Shown piece by piece: positions 7,694 to 15,738 of a stretch of 33,839 bases of DNA (positions within the stretch are counted from its first letter, which is position 1; each line of letters begins with the position of its first letter). Origin of the DNA: SAR202 cluster bacterium (GTDB taxonomy: Bacteria > Chloroflexota > Dehalococcoidia > Lucifugimonadales > VGZR01). The notes below the pieces were generated by a model. The model was not told the DNA's origin and searched no databases. It worked only from the letters and a program-made list of their open reading frames with translations. The translations under genes were made by a program, and so were the position numbers. The stretch is taken from NCBI GenBank assembly GCA_016872515.1, contig VGZR01000020.1:1-33839 (forward strand), read 5' to 3'.

Positions 7694-8764
7694 ATGGCGA
7701 AGCGAAAGGTCCGGCTGGCCATCGTCGGCTGTGGCACCATCTCCCGCGCGGGCGGCCCCGGGTATGTGGGCCACCCCAACTGCGAAGTCGTCGCCCTCTG
7801 CGACCCAGTGCGTGAGAGAGCGGAAGAGCGGGCCAAAGAGTGGGGGATCGCGCCGAAGATCTATACCGGATACGATGACGTCCTGAACGACCCCAATGTC
7901 GAAGCGGTGGAGCTGCTGACCCCCACACACATGCACCCGTCGCAATCCATCGCCGCCCTCGAAGCCGGCAAGCACGTCTCCTGCCAGAAACCCGTCAGCA
8001 AGGATGTCGCAGGCGCCGACCAGATCGCCCGCGCCGTCAAGAGCGCCAAGACGGTCTTCCGTGTCACCGAGAACTTCCTGTATTACCCCCCGATCGTCAA
8101 GGCGAAGGAACTGCTGGACAAGGGTGTCATCGGCGAACCTTCGCTCATCCGCCTGCGCACCACCACAGGACGAAACAAGAAGTACGAGCGCATCAAGCTA
8201 GAGGAGGGTGCGCTCACCTGGCGCCGCGATCCAAAGCTCAACCCAGGGGGCCTCATCTTCGACAGCGGGTGGCACCGTTTCGCCACCGCGGTCTGGTGGG
8301 GCGGAGGCATCGAGCGCATCTCCGCGATGATCACACGCACGCCCGACTATCTTGTCGAGTCTCCCAGCGCCTGCATCTGGAAGTACACGGGCCGCGACTG
8401 TCTCGGCATCCTGGAAGACGTGCTGACGCCCCAGATGGAGATACGCGGCAAATACTACCCTGTGGACGACTTCTTCGAGATCGTCGGCTCTAAGGGCATC
8501 ATCTGGGTCACCCGCTGCACCGGTGAGCTGCTCGACCTTCCGCCGGTGATGGTCATCAAGGGCTCAGAGACTACGAATATCCAGGTGCCTTCCGACTGGA
8601 TGGAGGGCTTCAACGGCGCCGCGGCAGGCTTCGTGGACGCCATCCTTAAGGACGAGCAGCCTATGATGGATATCGCCTTCTCCAAGCAGGTGCTTCAGGT
8701 CACCCTGGCCGCCTACCAGGCGTCTGACTCAGGAAAACAGGTCGCTCCCAGCGCGGTGAAGTAA
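7694..8764 (+). CDS. Gfo/Idh/MocA family NAD(P)-dependent oxidoreductase
   Basis: A 356-residue dehydrogenase. The N-terminal Rossmann motif is VRLAIVGCGTISRAG. The family's EKP-type motif appears as CQKPVSKD, with the lysine that contacts cofactor and substrate. The C-terminal substrate domain begins near ENFLYYPP and carries FDSGWHRF with the usual catalytic His. Members oxidise or reduce sugars, inositols and related polyols. ATG 7694 was chosen over an upstream frame because GGAGG lies 5-6 bp before it. It probably forms a unit with the RraA-like gene upstream. The exact substrate cannot be assigned. Confidence 0.88.
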   Translation: MAKRKVRLAIVGCGTISRAGGPGYVGHPNCEVVALCDPVRERAEERAKEWGIAPKIYTGYDDVLNDPNVEAVELLTPTHMHPSQSIAALEAGKHVSCQKPVSKDVAGADQIARAVKSAKTVFRVTENFLYYPPIVKAKELLDKGVIGEPSLIRLRTTTGRNKKYERIKLEEGALTWRRDPKLNPGGLIFDSGWHRFATAVWWGGGIERISAMITRTPDYLVESPSACIWKYTGRDCLGILEDVLTPQMEIRGKYYPVDDFFEIVGSKGIIWVTRCTGELLDLPPVMVIKGSETTNIQVPSDWMEGFNGAAAGFVDAILKDEQPMMDIAFSKQVLQVTLAAYQASDSGKQVAPSAVK

Positions 8765-8775
8765 CGGGGCGGGCT

Positions 8776-8950
8776 TGTCATGCCGGACCCTGAGCGTAGC
8801 GAAGGGGAAGCATCTCAAAGTGGGGTGGGGCGTCCTCGCTTCCTCCCCCTTGAGGGGGGAGGATTTTTGGGCCGAAGGAGTCGGCCCAAAGAGGTAGGGG
8901 TGAAGTCCCTTCCTCACTGGAGCCCGCCCTGAGCCCGCCTAAGGGGCTTC
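8776..8950. repeat. Dispersed GC-rich repeat mosaic with hairpins
   Basis: A relative of the MITE-like family in pieces. It holds CCTCCCCCTTGAGGGGGGAG, a 10-bp-arm hairpin TTTGGGCCGA/TCGGCCCAAA (8866-8890), and two Chloroflexota-style words (CCCTGAGCGTAGCGAAGGGG and GCCCTGAGCCCGCCTAAGGG). It separates two convergent genes and may serve as their terminator. Confidence 0.55.
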
Positions 8951-8956
8951 GTCCTG

Positions 8957-9688
8957 CTACTGGCTCACGGGCCTTCCCGTCAGTTCGCTGCGGTCCTTCT
9001 CGACGCCGCGGTAGGGGTCGCCGCTGGGTAGCCCGGTGAACACCTCAAGCGCTGTACGGATGCGTTCAGCGGGGTCGTAGGGCATCCAGTGCTTCCAGTC
9101 GTCCTCGAAGTTGTAGTTCCAGAGGTAGTACACGGCTAGCCGCTTCAACCCTTTGTCCGGGTTGGCCGCGTACCAGTCATGGGTGTCCTTGATGCGCCTT
9201 TGGTTGAACGCGGCCTCCTGAAGGAACTCGACTAGGTCTGGCGCGGTGGTCGCTAGGCCGGGATAGGCCGCAGAGTTGAACACATGCCCATCCAACTCAT
9301 GGGTTGGCCCCAGCTTTAAGATTTCGCCGCTGGCTGCCGCAGCGTCGAACCACTCGGTGCTCGTCGGCTGCCTGGCAGCGAGGGCGATGTCCACCGTCCC
9401 GTTCTTGAGCGCCTCCGGCAGTTCCGCCTCGGAGATGGTCATCGTCTGGGTGGTGTATCCATAGCCCTCTTGGATGATATAGACCATGATGGCGTTCAGC
9501 GTGGCGTTGTACTGGTGAAGGGTCGTTGCCAGCTTGATGACCGTCCCCTTGCGGTTCGGGTCGAGGTCTTCCGGCCCGCCGCTGAACCTGGTCTCGAAAA
9601 GCTCCTCGCCGCACGCGGCTAGCAGCACCGGAAGCAGCACGGCAACCAGCAACAAGGGTGCGCGCAGCCTGGCTATGAACCCGCTCAT
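8957..9688 (-). CDS. OpuAC-like solute-binding lipoprotein
   Basis: A 243-residue exported protein. The N terminus has an arginine-containing start, a hydrophobic core and lipobox LLAAC. The mature part begins with a binding-protein pattern (GTVIKLATTLHQYNATLNAIMVYIIQEGYGY, then TQTMTISEAELPEALKNGTVDIAL). This matches the start of glycine-betaine/choline-type (OpuAC/ProX) periplasmic binding proteins. It is shorter than typical members, ends with a Trp/Tyr-rich tail, and has no permease or ATPase beside it. Quaternary-amine binding is only a family-level guess; it could be a single-domain relative with another ligand. Confidence 0.65.
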   Translation of the reverse strand: MSGFIARLRAPLLLVAVLLPVLLAACGEELFETRFSGGPEDLDPNRKGTVIKLATTLHQYNATLNAIMVYIIQEGYGYTTQTMTISEAELPEALKNGTVDIALAARQPTSTEWFDAAAASGEILKLGPTHELDGHVFNSAAYPGLATTAPDLVEFLQEAAFNQRRIKDTHDWYAANPDKGLKRLAVYYLWNYNFEDDWKHWMPYDPAERIRTALEVFTGLPSGDPYRGVEKDRSELTGRPVSQ

Positions 9689-9736
9689 CCCGCTCCCGTC
9701 CCCCTCGAATCAGTAAGCGTTTCCTGGTACAACGAA

Positions 9737-9765
9737 ATACCCTGGGCTGACTCTGCCCAGGGTAT
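9737..9765. promoter_or_regulatory. Inverted repeat between divergent genes
   Basis: ATACCCTGGGC and GCCCAGGGTAT form perfect 11-bp arms around a 7-base loop. The half-site TACCCTGGGCTG recurs at 9831-9842. The position between the divergent lipoprotein and alcohol dehydrogenase genes suits an operator. A hairpin role in the mRNA is the alternative. Confidence 0.45.
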
Positions 9766-9904
9766 GACCCTCGGACGTTTATATGGTAACATAGCGCGCG
9801 CTTCGAGGGCACCTCCACACCAGCCCGTTTTACCCTGGGCTGCCGGCAGAGTAAAGAGCGAAATTGCTCCGAACCAATCGGAGCTGAACGAGGAAAGAGA
9901 CAGA

Positions 9905-10966
9905 ATGAAGACGAGAACCGCTATCCTGACGAAACCCTATGGTCCCCTCGAAGTGGGCGAGATGGAGGTGCCGGACCCCAAGGTTGACCAGGTCGTGGTC
10001 AAGCTTTCCGCCACCGGAGTGTGCCTTTCCCAGATTCACCAGATCGAATTGACGCCCGCTGATAAGTGTCCCAACCTCCTAGGCCACGAGGGCGTGGGGG
10101 TGGTCACCAAGATTGGCAAGGGCATCACCCACCTCAAAGAAGGCGACGCCGCCATCGTCACCTGGGTGCCGCGGGCCGGCTATCCGGGCCGCCAGTTTAT
10201 AGACAACGTCAGCCTCGGCATGACCTACAAGGGCAAGGCCACCTTCGGGCCGGTCTGCACCTTCGCCGAGGACACCATCGCCCATGAGCAGCTTGTCGTC
10301 CCCATCAAGTCCGAGGACGCCTTCCCCGAGGCCTCCATCGTCGGCTGCGCCGTGCTCACCGGCGCGGGTGCCGTGCTGCACACCGCGAAGGTCCGTCCCG
10401 AGGACTCCGTCGCCGTCATCGGCGCGGGCGGCGTCGGACTGTCGGCCATCAAGATGGCCTCCCTGCTTCAGGCCTACCCCGTCATCGCCATCGACATCGT
10501 GGACGAGAAGCTGGCCTATGCCAAGGAGTGGGGCGCAACCCACACCATCAACTCCAAGAAGGAAGACCCCATCAAGCGCGTCTGGGAGATCGTTCCCAAG
10601 GGCCTCGACTACGTCTTCGACGCCGTCGGCACCCGGGCAACCCACGAGGTGATGATTCCCATGACCCGCAGCGGCGGCCCCGGTGCCAACAACGTCGGCG
10701 GCATGGCTGTCCTCATCGGCTGGCCTCAGAAAGAGATGACCCTCAACGCCGAACACTTCGTGTATCACCAGCGACAGTACCGCGGCAGCCACGGCTCCAG
10801 CCTGCCCGACCGCGACTTCCCCATGTACCTGCGCCTCAGCAGGGAAGGGAAGTTTCCCCTCAAGAAGTTGGTGTCCAGGTCGTACACGCTCGACCAGGCC
10901 CAACAGTCCATTGACGACCTGAAGAACGGCAAGATCCAGGGCCGCGCCATCCTCAAGTTTCGGTAA
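9905..10966 (+). CDS. Zinc-type MDR alcohol dehydrogenase lacking the structural-zinc cysteines
   Basis: A 353-residue medium-chain dehydrogenase/reductase. Catalytic zinc ligands are present: Cys40 in ATGVCLSQIH, His61-Glu62 in LLGHEGVG, and a Cys in VGCAVLTGAGAV. The cofactor motif is GAGGVGLSAIKMA, with Asp at the end of the next strand (AIDIVDEK), indicating NAD. The loop that normally holds four structural-zinc cysteines is replaced by PRAGYPGRQFIDN with none, so this is a divergent class. The reaction is presumably alcohol to aldehyde or ketone; substrate unknown. The start ATG 9905 begins the conserved N terminus (MKTRTAILTKP); upstream sequence in frame is non-conserved. Confidence 0.88.
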   Translation: MKTRTAILTKPYGPLEVGEMEVPDPKVDQVVVKLSATGVCLSQIHQIELTPADKCPNLLGHEGVGVVTKIGKGITHLKEGDAAIVTWVPRAGYPGRQFIDNVSLGMTYKGKATFGPVCTFAEDTIAHEQLVVPIKSEDAFPEASIVGCAVLTGAGAVLHTAKVRPEDSVAVIGAGGVGLSAIKMASLLQAYPVIAIDIVDEKLAYAKEWGATHTINSKKEDPIKRVWEIVPKGLDYVFDAVGTRATHEVMIPMTRSGGPGANNVGGMAVLIGWPQKEMTLNAEHFVYHQRQYRGSHGSSLPDRDFPMYLRLSREGKFPLKKLVSRSYTLDQAQQSIDDLKNGKIQGRAILKFR

Positions 10967-10987
10967 TCCCGCCTGAGGGACGTATCT

Positions 10988-11023
10988 ACGTATAGGGGCG
11001 CAGCATGCTGCGCCCCTATACGT
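10988..11023. repeat. 36-bp perfect palindrome
   Basis: Reading outward from GCATGC, every base pairs for 18 positions. The inner 24 bp are identical to the palindrome at 21371-21394. It lies between two same-strand genes, with no T tract, so it is a dispersed palindromic repeat that may also act as an attenuator. Confidence 0.7.
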
Positions 11024-11042
11024 CTAACTGCGGAGGTGCCTT

Positions 11043-11798
11043 GTGGCTAAGAAAGTCCTTGTCACCGGCATGAGCGGCCTTATAGGTGGCCTTCTCAAAG
11101 ACCATCTGTTGAAGAAGGGCGGTTACAATCTCACCGCTCTCAACCGCAGGCCCGTGGACGGCATCAAAACCGTCCAGGCAGACATCTCCGACCTGGAGGC
11201 CATCAAGCCCGCCTTCAAGGGCCAAGAGGTGGTCGTCCATCTGTCCGCCGTACTGACTGAAGCCACCTGGGAGGAGACGCTCAGGGTCAACGTCAACGGT
11301 ACCTACAACATCTTCGAGGCCGCGCGCCTCGCGGGCGTCAAGCGCGTCGTCTTCGCCAGCAGCGGCTCCGCCATCAAGGGCTGGGAGGATGTTTCGCCCT
11401 ACAAGGACCTCGTCGAGGGCAAGTATGACAAGCTCCCCAAGACCTGGCCCATGATCGGCCACCAGCACGTCCGCCCCCGTGCCTTCTACGGCGCATCCAA
11501 GGTCTGCGGCGAGGCCATTGGCCGCGTCTTCGCCGACACCTATGGCCTCTCCATCCTTTGCGTCCGCATCGGCACCGTCCGTCCCTCCAACAGACCCGAG
11601 AACGTCGAGCAGCGTTCTATCTTCCTCAGCCACGGCGACCTCATGCAGATGCTGGAGAAGTGCATCGAGGCCCCGTCGTCACTGAAATACGACATCTTCA
11701 TGGCCACCTCGCACAACAAGTGGGGCTACCGCGATCTCGAACACGCCCGCCAGGTCCTCGGCTACGTGCCGAAGGACACCGCGGAGGCGTTCTATTAA
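11043..11798 (+). CDS. NAD-dependent epimerase/dehydratase (extended SDR)
   Basis: A 251-residue extended short-chain dehydrogenase. The N-terminal cofactor motif is VLVTGMSGLIGG, DISD follows the second strand, and VVHLSAV is the conserved fourth-strand motif. The catalytic Ser lies in FASSGSA and the Tyr-Lys pair in YGASK. The GTG start at 11043 is supported by GGAGG six bases upstream. Members interconvert nucleotide sugars or oxidise sugar acids (uronate dehydrogenase-like). The short C terminus leaves the substrate open. It is followed after 7 bp by an NHL-repeat protein, so the two are cotranscribed. Confidence 0.88.
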   Translation: MAKKVLVTGMSGLIGGLLKDHLLKKGGYNLTALNRRPVDGIKTVQADISDLEAIKPAFKGQEVVVHLSAVLTEATWEETLRVNVNGTYNIFEAARLAGVKRVVFASSGSAIKGWEDVSPYKDLVEGKYDKLPKTWPMIGHQHVRPRAFYGASKVCGEAIGRVFADTYGLSILCVRIGTVRPSNRPENVEQRSIFLSHGDLMQMLEKCIEAPSSLKYDIFMATSHNKWGYRDLEHARQVLGYVPKDTAEAFY

Positions 11799-11805
11799 GA
11801 CTGCC

Positions 11806-12699
11806 ATGACGACCTTCCGCGCGGGCGATGCCTCCTACGAACTCGCCGAGACTTGGGGCAAAGTCCCCGACGGCTACGTCTTCCACCAGGTCTCCGGAGT
11901 GGCGGTTGACCGCAGCGACAATGTGTACCTGTTCAACCTGATGACCCACGACCTGATGGTGTTCGACCGCGCTGGCCAGAAGCTCCGGCTCTGGGGTCAC
12001 AAGTACTCCAACGCTCACGGCGTCCATGTCGGCGCCGACGGCTCCGTGTACGTCGCCGACCGCGATGTCCACGTCGTCCACAAGTACACCCCCGACGGCA
12101 AGTTGCTGTTCACCCTCGGCACGATTGGCGTGCCTTCGGACACCGGCTACAGCCTGGACATCGGTCGCAAGACCGCCTGGAAAGACCCCGTCCCGCGAGC
12201 CGCAGGCCCCTTCAACGTGCCCAGCGGCATCGCGGTCGCCCCCAACGGCGACATCTATGTCTCCGACGGCTATGCCAACTGCCGCATCCACCGCTTTGCC
12301 TCGGACGGCAGGCTGCTTGCTTCCTGGGGCGCTCCTGGCAAGGCCAAGCCAGGCGAGTTCCACCTCATCCACGGCCTCTGCCTGGATGGTAAGGGACGGC
12401 TCCTCGTCTGCGACCGCATGAACAACCGCCTCCAACTCTTCGACCTGACTGGCAAACACCTGGAGACCTGGACCGGCTTTGCCCAGCCCAGCACCGTCGC
12501 GGTGAGCCGCGACGGCATCGTCTGCGTCGCCGAACACATGGGCCGCCTCTCGCTCCTGGACATGGCAGGCCGCGTCCTGGGGCGGTGGGACGGGCCGCAG
12601 TTCGTTCACCCCCACGGCGTGGCGATAGACTCCCGCGGCGATATCTACTTCGGTCAGGTGCAGGTCAACAACCGCGTGACCAAGCTCGCCCGTCGCTGA
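11806..12699 (+). CDS. NHL-repeat beta-propeller protein
   Basis: A 297-residue protein made of NHL/YVTN-type blades. Each has the pattern GVAVDxxDNVYLxN, GVHVGADGSVYVADR, GIAVAPNGDIYVSDG, GLCLDGKGRLLVCDR, or GVAIDSRGDIYF. It has no signal peptide, so it would be cytoplasmic. Relatives include peptidyl-alpha-hydroxyglycine lyase-like and lactonase-like propellers, but no catalytic role can be read with certainty. It is the second gene of the epimerase unit, so a role in hydrolysing a lactone product is possible but unproven. Confidence 0.85.
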   Translation: MTTFRAGDASYELAETWGKVPDGYVFHQVSGVAVDRSDNVYLFNLMTHDLMVFDRAGQKLRLWGHKYSNAHGVHVGADGSVYVADRDVHVVHKYTPDGKLLFTLGTIGVPSDTGYSLDIGRKTAWKDPVPRAAGPFNVPSGIAVAPNGDIYVSDGYANCRIHRFASDGRLLASWGAPGKAKPGEFHLIHGLCLDGKGRLLVCDRMNNRLQLFDLTGKHLETWTGFAQPSTVAVSRDGIVCVAEHMGRLSLLDMAGRVLGRWDGPQFVHPHGVAIDSRGDIYFGQVQVNNRVTKLARR

Positions 12700-12722
12700 C
12701 CCCGTTGTTTACTGCCTCCTCC

Positions 12723-12750
12723 TTGAAGCCGCGTCCGTAGCTGGTAACAT
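12723..12750 (+). promoter_or_regulatory. Promoter of tRNA-Leu(UAA)
   Basis: TTGAAG (12723-12728), 16 bp spacer, TAACAT (12745-12750), 44 bp before the tRNA. Confidence 0.45.
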
Positions 12751-12794
12751 ATGTACTGGCGTCCAACCCGTTCCGCTGCTGTCCTGTGACGCGT

Positions 12795-12877
12795 GCCCAG
12801 GTGGCGAAATGGTAAACGCGATGGACTTAAAATCCATTTCCCGAAAGGGATTGGGGGTTCGAGTCCCTTCCTGGGCA
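12795..12877 (+). tRNA. tRNA-Leu (UAA)
   Basis: The acceptor stem GCCCAGG/CCTGGGC is perfect. The anticodon stem ATGGA/TCCAT holds loop CTTAAAA with TAA at 12828-12830. A long variable arm is present (TTCCCGAAAGGGA). CCA is not encoded (CCT follows the discriminator A). It is the second leucine tRNA in the window. Confidence 0.96.
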
Positions 12878-12973
12878 CCTGATTGACCATTCTCATGCCT
12901 TCAAGAAAGGCGGCCTGACTTAAGTCTCAGCGGGGCTTTGACGCCCCTCGCTTTCTCAAAGGCCGTTCGTCAA

Positions 12974-14263
12974 ATGAACCAGGCCCCCCCCAAAGCACAA
13001 AGAGGACTCGGCGCGCCCAAAACGGCCAAGCTTTTTCCCGCGCAAGGCTCCGCTCGCGCGTGGGTGGTCTTCGCCCTCTGGATCGTGAGCAGCCTCCTCG
13101 GCTTCGTCGCCGTCTTCAACCTCGGCATCCTACTCCCCGGCATCAGCGCCGACCTCGGCCTTTCTCCCGGCGAGCAGGGCATCCTCGGCTCCGCCGGCTT
13201 CTGGGGCAACCTGGCCTTGGGTATCCCCATCGGGTGGTTGACGACCCGCTTCGGCCCGAAGGCCGTCATCGGCTGGATGCTCGTGCTCAGCAGCGGACTG
13301 CTGTTCTGGCAGGGATGGTCGCCCATCTTCGCCGCGCTCCTGGCCGGACGCTTGCTGTTCGGGGTCTGCCTCCTCGCCATCGAGCCGCCCGGCGCGCTCC
13401 TCATCCAGCAGTGGTTCCCGCCGCACAGGGTCATGTTCGTCAACAGCCTAAACAACGCGGCATTCGGCCTCATCATGGGCGGCGGGATATTGCTGACACC
13501 GTTCATCTTGGAGCTCGCCGGAGGCCGGTGGAGGGTGACCTTCTACGTCTTCGGCGTGGTGTTCGCGGCACTCACGCTGGCCTGGCTGCTGTTGGGAAAG
13601 GAGCGCAGGGCGCCGCCGTCGGAGGCTGCGCAGACTCAAGACGCGCCTGAGACGGGCCTCCTGACAGGCACCCTCAAGCACCGGGACCTCTGGGCCGCAG
13701 GCGTGGGCGTCCTCGGCGCATCCATGGCCTGGTCGGCCGTCCTCAGCTTCTTCCCGACGCTTACCCTGAACTCCCACGGCATCTCCCTCCGCTGGTCGGG
13801 TGGCATCCTGGCACTCGGCCTCCTGGGCGGCGGGCTGGCCGGCCTGGGCGCGGCGTACCTGATGGCCCGCGCCGACACCCGGCGGGCTGTGCTCTTCCTC
13901 ATGGGCCTCTGCATGGCCGGGGGCTACGCCGCCATGACCCTCACCGACAGCATCCCGTTGCTCATGCTGACCTCGTTCATCGCGGGCGCGGGCAGCGGCT
14001 ACTTCCCCGTGCTCTACACGGTGCCGTTCCAGCTGCCTGTCCGCCACTCGAAGCAGGTCTCCGTTAGCATCGCCTTTTTCCTCACCATGGTCTCCGCGGG
14101 CAGCGTGCTGGGGCCGCTCGCCACGGGCTACCTCCAAGAGCTCTTCGACGAACTCCGCCTGCCCCTCATCATCGTCGGCCTGTCGTCCTTGACGCTCTGC
14201 CTGGCCGGCCTCATGCTCCGTCCTGCCGGCATCCAAACACAGCCAGAAAAGGCCCCGGCTTAG
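12974..14263 (+). CDS. MFS transporter (first of a tandem pair)
   Basis: A 429-residue major facilitator with about 12 membrane segments in two halves. The first helices carry GFVAVFNLGILLPGISADLG and GEQGILGSAGFWGNLALGIPIGWLTTRFGPK, the family loop between helices 2 and 3. A hydrophilic central loop (about KERRAPPSEAAQTQDAPETG) separates the halves. It is probably a proton-linked carrier for an organic acid or drug-like compound; substrate unknown. The start is uncertain: ATG 12974 has no good ribosome site, and an upstream TTG (12938) falls in a GC-rich hairpin-like sequence after the tRNA. The next gene is a paralogue. Confidence 0.85.
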   Translation: MNQAPPKAQRGLGAPKTAKLFPAQGSARAWVVFALWIVSSLLGFVAVFNLGILLPGISADLGLSPGEQGILGSAGFWGNLALGIPIGWLTTRFGPKAVIGWMLVLSSGLLFWQGWSPIFAALLAGRLLFGVCLLAIEPPGALLIQQWFPPHRVMFVNSLNNAAFGLIMGGGILLTPFILELAGGRWRVTFYVFGVVFAALTLAWLLLGKERRAPPSEAAQTQDAPETGLLTGTLKHRDLWAAGVGVLGASMAWSAVLSFFPTLTLNSHGISLRWSGGILALGLLGGGLAGLGAAYLMARADTRRAVLFLMGLCMAGGYAAMTLTDSIPLLMLTSFIAGAGSGYFPVLYTVPFQLPVRHSKQVSVSIAFFLTMVSAGSVLGPLATGYLQELFDELRLPLIIVGLSSLTLCLAGLMLRPAGIQTQPEKAPA

Positions 14264-14284
14264 CATGGTTTGCTGCAGCCCACC

Positions 14285-15601
14285 ATGACCAGTCCTTCAC
14301 GAGACAAGCCATCCCAGCCGCGCATATCCCTGCCAGGCAGGGGCTTACCTCCGCAGGGCTCAGCGAAGGCGTGGACCGTGTTCGGCATGTGGGTGGCGTG
14401 CAGCCTTGCGGGCTTCATCGTCGTCTCCAACATCGGACTGCTCCTTCCCGCCATCAGCGAAGACCTGGGCCTTTCGTCGGGGCAGCAGGGCGTCCTGAGT
14501 TCCGCTGCGTTCTGGGGGGCGATGGTCATGGCCATCCCGCTCACCTGGTGGATGTCCAGGTACTCCCCCAGATGGGCTGTGACCGTCATCCTGGCGCTGT
14601 GCGCCGCCTTCTTGCTCCTGCAGGCGTGGGCGCCGGCCTTCGGACTGCTCATCGTGGGGCGTCTCGCCTTCGGCTTGGCGCTGCTGGCCATCGACCCGCC
14701 AGGCGCAATGCTGGTGCAGCAGTGGTTCGCCCAGCGCCAGATCGTCATGGTCAACAGCATCGGCAACGCCCTGTTCGGCGTCCTCCTGGGCGTGGGGCTG
14801 CTGGCCACGCCCTTCATCCTCCATGCGCTGGGAAGCGACTGGAGGATGACTCTTTACATCTTCGCGGCGTGTTTCGGGGTGCTGGCTGTGATGTGGATGG
14901 GGTTGGTCAGGGAGCGCGGCGCGGAGCCGCGCAAGAGGCGGGGCGAGAGCGCCCAGGAAACAGGCCAGGTGTGGCGCATCCTGACCCAGCGCGACCTGCT
15001 CGCCGCGGGGCTGGGGATGCTTGGCCTCAACCTGGCGATGAACGCCTTCCTCACCTTCTTCCCGACCTACGTGCTGCGAACGTATGACATCTCCCTGGAG
15101 TGGTCGGGAGGCATTCTGGCGATGCAGCTCATCACGGGCGGCGCCGCCGGCCTGGGGATAGGCTACCTTGTCACCACGACAGGCAGACGAAGGGAGGTAC
15201 TCGTCGCCCTCGGCCTCCTGATGACGGCCGGTTACGTGGGCATGACCCTGACCGGCTCGGTCCCCTTGCTCCTGGCGCTCTCGTTCCTGGCTGGGGCCGC
15301 GCTTGGCGGCTCGCCTATCATCTACTCAGTGTCCTTCCAACTCCCTGGCTCGACGCCCAAGCGGGTGGCCATCGCTGTTTCCATGATGATGGTCACCATC
15401 GCCACCGGTACGGTGGTCGGCCCGCTGATGACGGGCTTCCTTGAGGGAGTCTTCGACGGCCTGCAAGTGCCGCTCATCATCGCGGGATGCTCGGGCCTGT
15501 CGTTGTGCGTCACCGGCCTGGTGTTGCGCCGGATGCCGAAGCTGGTCCCTACACCCACTGCTACGGCCCAGGAACGCCGGGAGCCCACGCCTGCGAAATG
15601 A
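14285..15601 (+). CDS. MFS transporter (second of a tandem pair)
   Basis: A 438-residue paralogue of the preceding transporter, with about 12 membrane segments. The same blocks recur: NIGLLLPAISEDLGLSSGQQ, GVLSSAAFWG, LLAIDPPGAMLVQQWF (LLAIEPPGALLIQQWF in the first copy) and a matching C-terminal half. It starts 21 bp after the first gene's stop. ATG 14285 is the first plausible start; the conserved part begins near residue 25. Tandem duplication followed by divergence suggests two related substrates. It is convergent with the gene cassettes at 15657-17600. Confidence 0.87.
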   Translation: MTSPSRDKPSQPRISLPGRGLPPQGSAKAWTVFGMWVACSLAGFIVVSNIGLLLPAISEDLGLSSGQQGVLSSAAFWGAMVMAIPLTWWMSRYSPRWAVTVILALCAAFLLLQAWAPAFGLLIVGRLAFGLALLAIDPPGAMLVQQWFAQRQIVMVNSIGNALFGVLLGVGLLATPFILHALGSDWRMTLYIFAACFGVLAVMWMGLVRERGAEPRKRRGESAQETGQVWRILTQRDLLAAGLGMLGLNLAMNAFLTFFPTYVLRTYDISLEWSGGILAMQLITGGAAGLGIGYLVTTTGRRREVLVALGLLMTAGYVGMTLTGSVPLLLALSFLAGAALGGSPIIYSVSFQLPGSTPKRVAIAVSMMMVTIATGTVVGPLMTGFLEGVFDGLQVPLIIAGCSGLSLCVTGLVLRRMPKLVPTPTATAQERREPTPAK

Positions 15602-15656
15602 ATCTGGCCAGCATGGTTGAGCAATTCAGTGGATGGATGAAGTGTAATGCCTGGCC

Positions 15657-15738
15657 ATTCAACGCCTGAGCTCAGCGGTTGATTAAACGGATTGACCAAA
15701 TGGCCGTTTAAGCAATCCGCTGGAGCGATTTGTTAGCT
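15657..15738 (-). other. attC recombination site (82 bp), end of cassette B
   Basis: On the minus strand the site begins with AGCTAAC (RYYYAAC-type, 15738-15732) and ends with GTTGAAT (perfect GTTRRRY core, 15663-15657). The arms GCTCCAGCGGATTG and CAACCGCTGAGC pair, leaving two single unpaired bases on one arm, the hallmark of integron attC sites. An inner stem TTAAACGG/CCGTTTAA closes a 13-base loop. Both flanks match the known 59-base-element consensus as I remember it (CTAACAAxTCGxTCxAGC at the left, GCTxAxCTCxxxCGTT at the right). Confidence 0.85.
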
